64,000 nucleotides of DNA from Bacteroidales bacterium (GTDB taxonomy: Bacteria > Bacteroidota > Bacteroidia > Bacteroidales > UBA932): the NCBI GenBank assembly GCA_024402135.1, contig JAKSJN010000013.1, positions 1 through 64,000 of the forward strand. Direction: 5' to 3'. The position numbers and the translations under genes are program-made. The notes below the pieces were generated by a model. It was not told the origin of the DNA. It worked only from the letters and a program-made list of their open reading frames with translations, and made no database searches. Below, piece after piece: positions 18,212-27,294 of the stretch. Numbering within the stretch: position 1 is the first letter of the stretch; each line of letters starts with the position of its first letter.

Positions 18212-19395
18212 TGAAACGACTTGCATTACTCTTGACAACGGGGCTCATGCTGGTTGCATGCATCTACCCGATAGACGATACTGAGGAGCTCACCGGATAC
18301 GAAGGTGTCGCAATCGAAGGAACCATCACCGTCGGCGCCGTATCTTCATTCGCGATGTATCCTCTCCAAGCCCTCAACTACGATGAAAATGAAGGCAAAG
18401 GAACAGTTTCCGCTTCCTTCACAGTCGAGGACGATATGGGGCATTCATGGCCAGGTACCCCTGACAGGAAGGGATGGTCTTCCGACCTGCAGGAAGCAGG
18501 AACTTCATTCGTGGATCTGACAGATGCCGACCCTGCAAGGAAGTATCGTCTCCGCGCCAGGAACCTTGAAACAAACGAATCCTATGTATCGGAATGGGTG
18601 GAGGTTGTGCCGGCCTGTACGATCGACTCGGTTAATTTCATCAAGAACATCGATGAAGATGAACTCCTCATCAATCTCAACGTACACGGCAACGGCGGTG
18701 CCGGCTGCTACCGTCTCATGACCCGTGAGGACTGGGAATACAAGGCTGACTACTCGGCAGCACTGGTCTACATCCCGAACGACAAGAAGAGCCGTGACCC
18801 TGGAGTGATGGTAAATTCTGGAGGCCAAGGTCCGCTTTATTACTGCTGGAAGAAAGCAATAGACTCCAAGCTCAACATCTTCGACACACGTACCCTTACC
18901 TCCGACGAAGTCACCCGGCCACTGATGAAGATTCCGCGCACAGACGAACGTCTCGGATACGTCTACAGCATAACAGCTGGTGTTATGAGCATTTCTGAAG
19001 AACACTACGCATATCTGGAACATCTCGCGACCGTATCGGATTACAACGGAAGCCTCTTCTCCCCTAACCCTAGCGAGATGCACGGCAACATACGCAACGA
19101 GAGCGACTCCACACATTTCGTTGCAGGTTTCATCGGCGCCGGCACACTGGTTCAGCAGCGCTTATTCTATGAAAACGAGAAAGAGTACTACTACATCCCA
19201 GGAAAGAGGAACGTCTCCGAGCTGGAATCGGTCCAGGCGCAAGATTGGCAGTACGCTTACTGGTATGAATCTAAGATGCCTGTCTACTACACTATAACGG
19301 AAGGATATCTTTGGACAGAAAAGAGATGCGTCGATTGCAGATACAAGGGCGGAAACAAGGACAAGCCAGACTTCTGGATCAACAACCATGAATAG
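18211..19395 (+). CDS. DUF4249 lipoprotein, cassette copy 2 (C2)
   Basis: 394-aa lipoprotein (LVAC, Cys17), paralogue of C1. It keeps the motifs VAIEGTITVG, ASFTVEDDMG, YNGSLFSPNPSEMHGNI and the C-terminal RCVDCRYKGGNKDKP. The central segment that would face a ligand is much less alike than the termini. It starts on the last base of the receptor stop codon and is followed after 9 nt by D2. Expected to be an outer-membrane partner of B2. Confidence 0.88.
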   Translation: MKRLALLLTTGLMLVACIYPIDDTEELTGYEGVAIEGTITVGAVSSFAMYPLQALNYDENEGKGTVSASFTVEDDMGHSWPGTPDRKGWSSDLQEAGTSFVDLTDADPARKYRLRARNLETNESYVSEWVEVVPACTIDSVNFIKNIDEDELLINLNVHGNGGAGCYRLMTREDWEYKADYSAALVYIPNDKKSRDPGVMVNSGGQGPLYYCWKKAIDSKLNIFDTRTLTSDEVTRPLMKIPRTDERLGYVYSITAGVMSISEEHYAYLEHLATVSDYNGSLFSPNPSEMHGNIRNESDSTHFVAGFIGAGTLVQQRLFYENEKEYYYIPGKRNVSELESVQAQDWQYAYWYESKMPVYYTITEGYLWTEKRCVDCRYKGGNKDKPDFWINNHE

Positions 19396-19404
19396 GAGGG
19401 CTCT

Positions 19405-21096
19405 ATGAAACTTAGAACAATAATAAGCATATTCCTGACCGCAGCATCACTGGTGGCCAATGCCCAAAGCAGGGGTGAAAGGGTCTATATCTCCACCGAC
19501 CGACAGATATATATCGCCGGCGAGAACATCCGATGTTCAGCATACTGTATCGGCAACGACGGCCGGCTGTCGAATTTCAGCATGACAGCCTATCTTGAAC
19601 TGCACTCCAGTTCCGGCATGGCAGCCAACGGTCGTGCCGCCCTTCTCGGCGGCAGAGGCTGCGCCGAAATAGAGATTCCACGCAGCCTTCCTACCGGCAA
19701 CTACAGCCTCATGGCCTATACCAAGGTCGGTTTGATGCGCGAGAACTGCAACCCTGCGGCCGGTTCAAGAATCATCACCATCATAAACCCTTATGGCAGC
19801 GAGCGTGTGGACAATGGCGTCAAGATAGTCGATGCCGGTGCCTATGCGGCCATCAGGGCAGCCCAGCCGGAAACCGCAGGCAACATTTCAGCAAGCCTTG
19901 ACGGGGTGAAGCGTGCCGGTTCGACAATGGCTGTGCAACTAACCAACAACGGTTCATCCGAGGCTTCACTGGATGTCTCCATCGTGCGCATGGATGGCAT
20001 AGCGGAGCCTGACAACCGAGGTATGGCTGGTTTTCTTGACGCTGACGCAAAGGGACCCGCCCTCGCAGGAGCGATGACACCAGACTACGAAGGAGAAGTC
20101 ATCAACGCACGCGTGGCAGGTATTCCTGAATCCGAGGTCGGCATGATGGAAGGAAGGATCGCATTCATATCCGCTCCTGGCGACAAGTCCGATGTCTATT
20201 CCAGCACCATCGCAGCTGACGGCACAATGAGCTTCTACACCTCAAACATCAACGGCAACAAGGATCTCATCTGCGAGATAGAGGATAAACTTGAAGGCTC
20301 TCCAGCCCACATCGAGATTGTGTCGCCATTCGTCAATGTAAATCCTGGCGAAATCCCTGTCCTGCCCCTCTGCGAAGGCATGCGCAGTGACATATTGGCT
20401 CGCAGCATGGCAGCACAGCTCAGCGCGAGTTTTGCCAGCGAGACAATCAGTGACTATCTACAGATACGTCCAAGCCTGCTGTTCAGCGGACAATGTAGAT
20501 CATATGTCCTTGACGACTATACACGCTTCCCTACCATGGAAGAAGTCATGGTCGAGTTCATACCGGAACTAAGGATCAGGAAGGGTGACGAGGGCAAGCG
20601 CCAGATCAACGTTCTGGTAAATGATTCATACAAGAATCCTGAGTTTTCCCAGGGAACAGCGCTCACTCTTGTCGACGGTGTCCCGATCTTCGACTACGAA
20701 CAGATATTGGCATATGACCCGCTGCTCGTCCAGACTGTGGATATATATACCTCACGCTTCTTCATCGGTGCGCGGTACTATGATGGAATCGTCAATTTCG
20801 TCACTTACGCACACAACCTCCCATCCATGAAGTTCACCCCCGACGTCCGTGTGGTATCATTCAAGGGAACTGCCCTTCCAGGAATCCTCAACGGCATGTC
20901 AATCGACTCCGAGAACGGTCCTGACTACCGCCAGACTGCATTCTGGCATCCTCTCGTAAAGCTTAAGGCAGGAGAATCGGACAGCTATGAATTTCACGTT
21001 CCTGGAGTTCCTGGCGATTATTTATTGAAGATCGAAGGCATGGATTCTCAGGGAAATCCTATATTTGCAACCCAGAAAATCACAATCACAAAATAA
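19405..21096 (+). CDS. MG2-like/plug-like secreted protein, cassette copy 2 (D2)
   Basis: 563-aa paralogue of D1. Signal peptide to about residue 20; MG2-like N-domain (ERVYISTDRQIYIAGE; IPRSLPTGNYSLMAYT); unassigned middle with AFISAPGDKSDVY and NGNKDLICEIED; plug-like part at about 416-470 (LTLVDGVPIFD; GIVNFVTYAHNLPSM); short C-terminal Ig-like tail (VPGVPGDYLLKIEG). The gap after C2 contains a GGAGGG ribosome site. Its stop shares a base with the S9 peptidase ATG. As with D1, no barrel or thioester is present. Confidence 0.83.
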   Translation: MKLRTIISIFLTAASLVANAQSRGERVYISTDRQIYIAGENIRCSAYCIGNDGRLSNFSMTAYLELHSSSGMAANGRAALLGGRGCAEIEIPRSLPTGNYSLMAYTKVGLMRENCNPAAGSRIITIINPYGSERVDNGVKIVDAGAYAAIRAAQPETAGNISASLDGVKRAGSTMAVQLTNNGSSEASLDVSIVRMDGIAEPDNRGMAGFLDADAKGPALAGAMTPDYEGEVINARVAGIPESEVGMMEGRIAFISAPGDKSDVYSSTIAADGTMSFYTSNINGNKDLICEIEDKLEGSPAHIEIVSPFVNVNPGEIPVLPLCEGMRSDILARSMAAQLSASFASETISDYLQIRPSLLFSGQCRSYVLDDYTRFPTMEEVMVEFIPELRIRKGDEGKRQINVLVNDSYKNPEFSQGTALTLVDGVPIFDYEQILAYDPLLVQTVDIYTSRFFIGARYYDGIVNFVTYAHNLPSMKFTPDVRVVSFKGTALPGILNGMSIDSENGPDYRQTAFWHPLVKLKAGESDSYEFHVPGVPGDYLLKIEGMDSQGNPIFATQKITITK

Positions 21097-23183
21097 TGAA
21101 AAGAATCATTCTCATCTGTGCTGCCCTCGGCATGTTCGCCACAGCAGCAAACGCCCAGAGCTTCGATGCAAAATGGGACAAGGTAAAGGATGCATCTTCC
21201 CTCAGGGAACTCGTCCTTCATGGTGCTGTCACCCCTCAGTGGAACCAGGACGGCACATTCGGCTACACCGTCCGCGAAGAGAACGGAATGCAGAGCTACA
21301 TCGTGAACCCTGCAACCAAGACCAAGACCGCAGTTGAGTCTCTTCAGCCAGCTGAAAGACGTCCATACAACTGGCGTGGAAATGCACAGGCAGCAGTCTC
21401 TCCTGACGGAGACTGGGAGGCATACATCCTCGACAACAATGTCTGGATCGCTCCTTATGAAGGATCACAGTCAGAGGCTCCCGCAGCAATGCCACGTGTT
21501 CCACAGGCTCAGACCCGCCGTCCAGGCGCTGTCCAGCTCAGCTTTGACGGAACCACCCAGTTCCCTTACAATGCAGTAATCTGGTCTCCAGACAGCAAGA
21601 AGATTGCTGCCACCAGGTTCGAGGTTGTCCAGGAGCGTCAGATTCCGCTCATCGCATCTTCTCCAGAAGACCAGATCCAGCCAAAGCTCCGCTGGCTCGA
21701 CTATGCAAAGCCAGGTGACCGCCTTCCACAGGAAGAGGTCGCTCTCTTTGACGCTGTAGCAAAGAAGCAGATCGCTGTCGACAATCGTCCATTCAGCAAC
21801 CAGTTCAACCTCCGCTTTGGCCAGTGGTCTCCTAAGAGCGACTACTTCACCTTCGAGTACAACCAGCGCGGCCATCAGCTCTACCAGCTCGTAGCCGTTG
21901 ATGCGACCACCGGAAAGACCCGCATCGCCGCTGAAGAGAAGACCAACACCTTCGTTTACTATAACGAGTGCTACCGCTACTATTTCGAGGACGGCAAGCG
22001 TGCCCTCTGGGCATCAGAGCGCGACGACTGGCGTCACCTCTACATGGTTGACCTCTACACCGGAGCCATCAGCCAGATCGACAAGGGCGAGTGGAACATC
22101 CGCACCGTATATTACGTAAACGAGAAGGAGGGATACCTCCTTGCAGATGCCAACGGTCTCCATGCAATCAACGAGAAGGGCGGCAAGCCACAGGGCGAAG
22201 ACCCATACAACAAGCATCTCATCCGCCTGGACTTCAACGGCAAGGTTACCGACCTCACTCCAGAGAACGCCAACCATACCATCAGCCTCAGCCCGGACGC
22301 AAAGTACTTCGTCGACAGCTACTCACGTCCAGACCTTCCTCCTACATCAGTGCTCCGCGCCCAGGACGGAACCATCGTCATGGAGCTCGAGAAGGCTGAC
22401 ATCAGCCGCCTCCTCGCAACCGGTTACACCATGCCTGAGGTATTCGTCGCAAAGGGCCGTGACGGCAAGACCGACATCTGGGGTACCATTTTCCGCCCTG
22501 CAAACTTCAAGGCCAAGGGCAAGTACCCAGTCATCGAATACATCTACGCAGGTCCTCATGACAACCATGTAGTAAAGGATTTCGAGGCATATACCCGTAA
22601 CAGCTTCCTCCAGGGCCTTGGTTTCGTAGTCGTAACTATCGACGGTATGGGTACCGACAACCGCAGCAAGTCATTCCAGGACGTTGCATTCCGCAACCTC
22701 AAGGACGCCGGTTTCCCTGACCGTATCCTCTGGATGCAGGCTGCCCAGAAGCAGTACAAGTATCTTGATCTCGACAAGGTTGGTATCTATGGATATTCAG
22801 CAGGTGGCCAGAACACACTCTCAGCCCTCCTGTTCCATCCTGAGTTCTACAAGGTCGGCGTATCAATGTGCGGCTGTCACGACAACCGTATGGACAAGAT
22901 CTGGTGGAATGAGCAGTGGATGGGCTATCCTATCGGACCATGGTATGACGAGAGTTCCAACGTTGTAAACGCTCACCTCCTCCAGGGTGACCTCCTCATC
23001 ATGAACGGTGAACTTGACGACAATGTTGACCCTACCTCTACCCTTCAGGTCGTAAATGCTCTCTTCAATGCCAACAAGGACTTCAGCCAGTTCTACCTCC
23101 CAAGCCACACCCACAACATGGGTGACATGTGGGTAACCCGCCAGGCATTCAAGTACTTCTACGAAAAGATCATGGTGAAGTAA
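21096..23183 (+). CDS. S9 family peptidase, dipeptidyl-peptidase IV-like
   Basis: Exported serine peptidase of the prolyl-oligopeptidase/DPP IV clan, 695 aa, signal peptide MKRIILICAALGMFATAANA. An N-terminal beta-propeller is followed by an alpha/beta-hydrolase domain. The nucleophile is Ser568 in GYSAGG; the acid is Asp641 in GELDDNVDP; the base is His673 in SHTHNMGD. It closes the nine-gene operon, overlapping D2 by one base. It most likely trims dipeptides from peptides in the periplasm, and its place here is the main clue that the duplicated receptors handle peptides. Codons are more strongly biased towards CTC/AAG/ATC than in the receptor genes, suggesting high expression. Confidence 0.92.
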   Translation: MKRIILICAALGMFATAANAQSFDAKWDKVKDASSLRELVLHGAVTPQWNQDGTFGYTVREENGMQSYIVNPATKTKTAVESLQPAERRPYNWRGNAQAAVSPDGDWEAYILDNNVWIAPYEGSQSEAPAAMPRVPQAQTRRPGAVQLSFDGTTQFPYNAVIWSPDSKKIAATRFEVVQERQIPLIASSPEDQIQPKLRWLDYAKPGDRLPQEEVALFDAVAKKQIAVDNRPFSNQFNLRFGQWSPKSDYFTFEYNQRGHQLYQLVAVDATTGKTRIAAEEKTNTFVYYNECYRYYFEDGKRALWASERDDWRHLYMVDLYTGAISQIDKGEWNIRTVYYVNEKEGYLLADANGLHAINEKGGKPQGEDPYNKHLIRLDFNGKVTDLTPENANHTISLSPDAKYFVDSYSRPDLPPTSVLRAQDGTIVMELEKADISRLLATGYTMPEVFVAKGRDGKTDIWGTIFRPANFKAKGKYPVIEYIYAGPHDNHVVKDFEAYTRNSFLQGLGFVVVTIDGMGTDNRSKSFQDVAFRNLKDAGFPDRILWMQAAQKQYKYLDLDKVGIYGYSAGGQNTLSALLFHPEFYKVGVSMCGCHDNRMDKIWWNEQWMGYPIGPWYDESSNVVNAHLLQGDLLIMNGELDDNVDPTSTLQVVNALFNANKDFSQFYLPSHTHNMGDMWVTRQAFKYFYEKIMVK

Positions 23184-23209
23184 CAGGCTTCACTATCGAG
23201 TATATTGAA

Positions 23210-23235
23210 AGAGGCTGGCCATAAGGTCAGCCTCT
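23210..23235 (+). terminator. Hairpin after the nine-gene operon
   Basis: AGAGGCTGGCC and GGTCAGCCTCT form an 11-bp stem with one G-T pair and an ATAA loop, 27 nt after the S9 peptidase stop. No T-run follows, so it may be a weak terminator or an RNA 3' end stabiliser. Confidence 0.6.
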
Positions 23236-23417
23236 ACTGGTTCCATCAACACCATATAACCACGAATGATTCTTCTACGAGAATTTTTGATTGATAGAAA
23301 CAGTTCAATTCATTGAATTTAACCCTTGATCTGAATCCACTCCAAGTGGTAGTTTCGGGTCCACTGAAAACAATAATACAGACCCAGGAATCAGTTCCCG
23401 GATCATATAATTCAGCC
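23236..23417. other. Non-coding stretch without recognised gene
   Basis: AT-rich sequence without a convincing open frame. It holds a small hairpin (TTCAAT/ATTGAA). I see no tRNA or mobile element. Confidence 0.5.
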
Positions 23418-23425
23418 CAGCTTTG
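23418..23425 (+). promoter_or_regulatory. Possible -7 box for a small RNA
   Basis: CAGCTTTG fits xAnnTTTG. The predicted transcription start, about 7 nt downstream, falls at the 5' base of the terminal helix of the structured RNA that follows. No clear -33 element is seen. Confidence 0.35.
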
Positions 23426-23428
23426 TAT

Positions 23429-23524
23429 AAGCCGGGATATTGTCTGTTAGGGAGTTTAAGAGACGGACAGCCGAAGGCGCAATGAAAACGTCTGGAATAG
23501 ACAGCACTGCTGCCCGGCTTTTAT
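23429..23524 (+). ncRNA. Candidate structured small RNA, unassigned
   Basis: About 95 nt closed by an 8-bp terminal helix (AAGCCGGG with CCCGGCTT) followed by a short T-run, as expected for an RNA 3' end. Inside are a second helix (TGTCTGTT/AATAGACA, one G-T) and a third (AGACG/CGTCT) that encloses GCC-GAA-GGC. It matches no family I know. The core CCGAAGGCGCAA superficially resembles a glycine riboswitch, but the helices do not fit. The next rightward gene is over 1 kb away, so it would be free-standing rather than a leader. Confidence 0.4.
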
Positions 23525-23667
23525 TATCAGGTTGCATTGGGTCGGTTTGGTTGGTTTGATATCCAAATATAATTCATCCTGTGCAGGAAACAAAACCTTT
23601 GACCAATTTTCAACCCATTATGAAAGTTTTTGGACGCCCATAGAAGTTTTGACTGTAGAGAGATCTG

Positions 23668-24453
23668 TCATGGACGTACTGTCGGATATCCTCGGAATCC
23701 TCCTTCAGCCGGAGGAGGCGGCGGATTATGACGATTCTGCATCATCATGTATCCCTGCTTCATCATCGGACCAACATCGACCCCAACCTTTACATCTCCG
23801 ATACGGATTGTTGGCACGACGACAGGATAGACTTCCCAGCGTTGTGTATAGGGATCGAACTCTCGCCTTGCTCCGACCTGCATGCCCCAGTTGTCGTTCT
23901 GGTAGTTGATGGTAGCGCCATACCTGGAGGTCGTCACGAATGGATATGCCTGCATGGAAATGAACACAGGATTGATTGCATATTGTCCGAAGGCTGACAC
24001 CGACCAGTTTTCATTGAAGGCATAGCTCACTGCGCCGCTGAAATAAGGATTGTTTGCGGTGGCATAATTGAACATGTACTTGTCAACTCCGACTCCGACG
24101 CTGTATGAAAGCGGTCCATTGCCACCACGATAACCCATGTTGACATTGGCGACTGTTCCCAAGCCAATGTAACTGCTTTTTGAGGATCCACCATACAGCC
24201 ATGACGGGACCTTTGGAGGCTCGACAACGATAGGTGTGAAACGCGGAGCTGCCAACGACTCCACAGCATCAGCTTCCAGTTCTCCAAACTGCCCCCAGGA
24301 TGGTTCTTCATTCTGTCCCTGTGTGGCTTCAATGATGGCATTTCTCTCCTGAACAGTTTTATTGGACGTGGTATCCTGCCGCACAGTAACCTCCTGCGCA
24401 CCCAACGAAAGCCCAGAAAGCATCAGCACCAATATGAACACCCAGCGACGCAT
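23668..24453 (-). CDS. Predicted outer-membrane beta-barrel protein
   Basis: 261 aa with signal peptide (MRRWVFILVLMLSGLSLGAQ). After a polar linker (about 20-85) come alternating strands rich in Gly, Tyr and aromatic ends (SYIGLGTVANVNMGYRGG, LSYSVGVGVDKYMF, FSGAVSYAFNENW). This looks like a small barrel of 8-10 strands. The C-terminus is unusual: a Met/Pro-rich tail (MMKQGYMMMQNRHNPPPPPAEGG). I recognise no specific family. It is transcribed alone, facing the regulator gene across a 174-bp gap. Its start codon is only 6 nt from a good -7 box, so the message may be leaderless. Confidence 0.75.
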   Translation of the reverse strand: MRRWVFILVLMLSGLSLGAQEVTVRQDTTSNKTVQERNAIIEATQGQNEEPSWGQFGELEADAVESLAAPRFTPIVVEPPKVPSWLYGGSSKSSYIGLGTVANVNMGYRGGNGPLSYSVGVGVDKYMFNYATANNPYFSGAVSYAFNENWSVSAFGQYAINPVFISMQAYPFVTTSRYGATINYQNDNWGMQVGARREFDPYTQRWEVYPVVVPTIRIGDVKVGVDVGPMMKQGYMMMQNRHNPPPPPAEGGFRGYPTVRP

Positions 24454-24459
24454 ACCTCA

Positions 24460-24467
24460 CAAAGGTA
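24460..24467 (-). promoter_or_regulatory. -7 box of the barrel protein gene
   Basis: TACCTTTG on the minus strand is an exact TAnnTTTG match, 6 nt from the ATG. This is the same spacing as at the nine-gene operon. Confidence 0.5.
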
Positions 24468-24574
24468 GCAAGAATTGTGCAAAGCCAGGGGTATCACACA
24501 GGGGCGATGGAAACTATTACATTTTGCAGCATTGATTACCATATTGTTAAGTTTTCCAAAATGAGACTTTATTT

Positions 24575-24604
24575 TTTGACGTGGATAGAATAGTTGGTAT
24601 ATTG
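24575..24604 (+). promoter_or_regulatory. Promoter of the TPR/HTH regulator gene
   Basis: TTTG at 24575-24578, a 19-nt spacer, then TATATTG (one base short of TAnnTTTG). Transcription from here starts near 24611, so translation from the GTG at 24604 is unlikely and the ATG at 24628 is preferred. Confidence 0.5.
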
Positions 24605-24627
24605 TGAAGTATTATCAAGCCGATTTC

Positions 24628-26247
24628 ATGAAAAAAATTCATCTCTTTATACTCGCCTTCATCCTTCTCGCGACATCGTGCCAGAGGTCATCCTCCGGCG
24701 TAGACGAGGCTCTCTCCGAGGCAGCGGCTCTTATGGAGGGCAACCACGAACAGGCCTACACCATACTCGAATCGCTGGACACCGTTGCCCTGAACCGCAG
24801 GGACGCGGCACGCTACAGCCTTCTCAAGTCGATGGCACTGGACAAGAAATACATCGACCTTACCACCGACTCCCTCATTGCCCCGGCTGTGAAATACTAT
24901 GCCCATCATGGCAGCGCCGACGACAAGCTCAAGACGGCATACTATCATGCCCGGATCCTCGAGAACACCGGAGAGTCGGACTCGGCGCTGGATATGATAA
25001 TCAGGGGCGAGCAATTCACGAAGAAGGCCGAAGACCACCTATTTGCAGGAAGATACTATATCAAGAAAAGCCAGCTTTACTCCGACAAGTTTGAATGGGA
25101 TAAAGCGCTCAATGCCTCGCTTGCCGCAGAACAGCACAGCAGGATGGTCGATGATTACCGTGGACTTGCCACGGCTCTGTTGTCATGCAGTTCAAATTCC
25201 AAGATTTTACACAAAGATGACAGCGCATATTATTATCTGTCTCAAATCAAACCAATATGGAATAAGATTAATGATTTCCGGAAAGCGCAGTATTACCGCA
25301 ATCTTCTGACTTTCTCTCTACTTGGTTCAAAGTCTGACGCAGATAGTATCTACAATGAGTGTGTAGCTTCAGACATTAATATATCTAACCTTCCTTATTT
25401 AGTTTTCACTGACTATTTTATCAGCAAAGGTAATTCAGAAGCCGCCATGGAAACCCTAACGGCCTCCATCTCGTATGGACAAGTTGAACCAGGTTCAAAG
25501 GAGTATGAACTTCGTCGATATAAGATTGAGGCATTAGCAGGCGACTATCAAGCCGCATACGAAACGATGTCCAGATACTATGAGCGGATTGAAGAATATG
25601 AACACGGAATTCTCACTTCAGACACTAGAATACTTGAAGAGCGGATAAACGCTGCGAGAAAAGAGATTGCCGCAAAATATAGGTTCTGGACAAGCATGGT
25701 CTTATTAATCGTCATTGCCATGCTTGCGTTTGCAATTATTCTGCGACTGATCAAGCAGCAACGGACGGTGCACCAAGCTCTGGATAATGCACTAATAGAG
25801 AAGCAACAGTTAGAAGCACTGCTTGAAAACGGGACACAGATATCCGAAGACATGACCGATCTCCTGTCCGATAGAATCAAGGCCCTGAACGAGGTCATCA
25901 TCGGCCGGCTGACCTTGAGTAAAAATATCGGAAATGATTCAACAGCAATAATTGATTCTTTGACAGATGACCGGAATGGTTTTATCCTAGGTATCGCCAT
26001 GCAATATTCACTGAGCCATCCTGCTTTTGTCAAGCATCTGAAATCATTCGGCCTCTCCAACTGGGAGATAGGATACTGCTGCCTCTTCATCATCGGCATG
26101 ACAGGAAAAGACATCGCAGGATATGTGCTGTCATCCTCAACGACTGCATATGGCATCGCAAGCAAAATCCGTCAGAAGTTCGGCTTAGGTCCACGTGATA
26201 CTAATCTTTCGAAATACGTGAAAGAAACCTTCCAAACATTTCAATAA
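24628..26247 (+). CDS. Membrane TPR regulator with C-terminal LuxR-like helix-turn-helix
   Basis: 539 aa. A lipobox-like N-terminus (LLATSC, Cys18) is followed by tetratricopeptide-type helices (about 25-340), a transmembrane helix (about 352-374), a coiled coil (about 375-420) and a helix-turn-helix-like C-terminus (about 478-535; NWEIGYCC ... IAGYVL ... AYGIASKIRQKFGL). This build is common in Bacteroidota: a periplasmic sensor joined to a cytoplasmic DNA-binding domain. DNA binding is inferred. Codon use changes inside the gene: GC-rich up to about 25190, then AT-rich with GC-rich islands. It ends in a strong terminator. Adjacent small secreted proteins are plausible targets. Confidence 0.82.
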   Translation: MKKIHLFILAFILLATSCQRSSSGVDEALSEAAALMEGNHEQAYTILESLDTVALNRRDAARYSLLKSMALDKKYIDLTTDSLIAPAVKYYAHHGSADDKLKTAYYHARILENTGESDSALDMIIRGEQFTKKAEDHLFAGRYYIKKSQLYSDKFEWDKALNASLAAEQHSRMVDDYRGLATALLSCSSNSKILHKDDSAYYYLSQIKPIWNKINDFRKAQYYRNLLTFSLLGSKSDADSIYNECVASDINISNLPYLVFTDYFISKGNSEAAMETLTASISYGQVEPGSKEYELRRYKIEALAGDYQAAYETMSRYYERIEEYEHGILTSDTRILEERINAARKEIAAKYRFWTSMVLLIVIAMLAFAIILRLIKQQRTVHQALDNALIEKQQLEALLENGTQISEDMTDLLSDRIKALNEVIIGRLTLSKNIGNDSTAIIDSLTDDRNGFILGIAMQYSLSHPAFVKHLKSFGLSNWEIGYCCLFIIGMTGKDIAGYVLSSSTTAYGIASKIRQKFGLGPRDTNLSKYVKETFQTFQ

Positions 26248-26272
26248 CGATCAGAATATTGTATGCTCATAG

Positions 26273-26313
26273 AAAAGGAACCGATTGTCCATCCGACAAT
26301 CGGTTCCTTTTTT
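26273..26313 (+). terminator. Strong intrinsic terminator of the regulator gene
   Basis: A 17-bp perfect stem with a CATCC loop, flanked by A4 and T6. It could work in both directions. Confidence 0.92.
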
Positions 26314-26417
26314 ACAAGAATCCCAGACGGGACTCAATGAAAAAACATGACAATAAACTTTTATATAATCTAACATTGATTATCAGCATGTTAGATATTG
26401 CTTCGATAAACTTTCTT

Positions 26418-26449
26418 TTTGCAGGACAATCTCCGTTTCTCGAAATTTG
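26418..26449 (+). promoter_or_regulatory. Promoter of the lipoprotein gene at 26500
   Basis: TTTG at 26418-26421, a 20-nt spacer, then GAAATTTG at 26442-26449. Spacing and boxes match the Bacteroidota consensus; the leader would be about 45 nt. Confidence 0.55.
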
Positions 26450-26499
26450 TATAAAGGAAATACCAATTTCATACTAATCAACAATAAACCCTTATATTT

Positions 26500-27153
26500 A
26501 TGAAAAGAGCTTCAACAATCTTATTGATGAGTCTCGGACTGGCGTCCCTCTGCTCATGCTGCATTGACACCTCTGGTCTGGGATATCCGATGCGATATGA
26601 CTTTTCCTTCATCTTTCTGGACGCAGATGGAAACAACCTGGCGGAAGGCATCGACATCGTGGATCAGAATCCAAGGAACGTACCAAGGGAAGACGCGACC
26701 TTCGGGGTGGTGAGTGACAAGGGCACAAGACTGGACATCATCCTTTCCAACCCGGGAGACAAGTATGACAACAACAATTACCGTGAGATCGGCTTCTTCC
26801 CAGACACTCCATACGGTCTTCCAGAGCCGGAGACACAGCCTTATTTCGTCTATAAAAAGGTTGGAGGTATTTCCCTCATCGCGAATGATTTCGTTTTGTT
26901 TGCAAATGCATGCGAGCCTCAGGAGATCCTTACTTACCAGATTGTCTGCCCATATATCTTCGGTGACGATGATGTGCATGCTGTGACCACCTACTGGAAA
27001 GAGCAAGGCAAGGAGGACGGTATGGTTAACAAGGAATACTTCATGGAATGCTACAAGGTTGAATTTGAGGGCAAGGTCATAAATGACATCAACCATGACT
27101 GGGAGAGTCTGCTATACGAATCCAATTCTGTTGCGATCACTATCGACAGGTAG
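26500..27153 (+). CDS. Lipoprotein of unknown function
   Basis: 217 aa with a lipoprotein signal ending in a Cys pair (LASLCSCC). The mature part begins with a strand pattern FSFIFLDADGNNL, often seen in Bacteroidota lipoproteins of unknown role; the protein at 62529-63062 has a comparable stretch (YFSIKATDSEGEDLF). The rest looks like one or two beta-sandwich domains. I recognise no catalytic motif. It has its own promoter and lies between the TPR regulator and a short secreted peptide gene, so these may form one functional unit. Confidence 0.75.
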   Translation: MKRASTILLMSLGLASLCSCCIDTSGLGYPMRYDFSFIFLDADGNNLAEGIDIVDQNPRNVPREDATFGVVSDKGTRLDIILSNPGDKYDNNNYREIGFFPDTPYGLPEPETQPYFVYKKVGGISLIANDFVLFANACEPQEILTYQIVCPYIFGDDDVHAVTTYWKEQGKEDGMVNKEYFMECYKVEFEGKVINDINHDWESLLYESNSVAITIDR

Positions 27154-27294
27154 CGCTTATACGTCACAATTTGCAGCTATCAATCCCTCAGTAGTTCGGG
27201 AATCTATAGTATGTCCCTGCCGTCAGTCAGCGGAACATTCTACTTGTTCATGACAACTCCTACCCTCTGCGCATACGTGACAGTCACATTGTAA

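Noticed and set aside
9450-21096. Polysaccharide utilisation locus (SusC/SusD)
   Set aside because: No SusD-like gene is present; partners are DUF4249 lipoproteins and there is no glycosidase in the operon.
23429-23524. Glycine riboswitch
   Set aside because: The CCGAAGGCGCAA core is similar, but the flanking helices pair differently, P3a is missing and no gene follows.
23532-23909. Rightward open frame of 125 codons
   Set aside because: Mostly antisense to the outer-membrane barrel gene, without signal, family motif or promoter.
26337-26477. 46-codon open frame starting MKKHDNKLL
   Set aside because: It overlaps the promoter of the next gene, has no RBS and no clear homology; probably chance.
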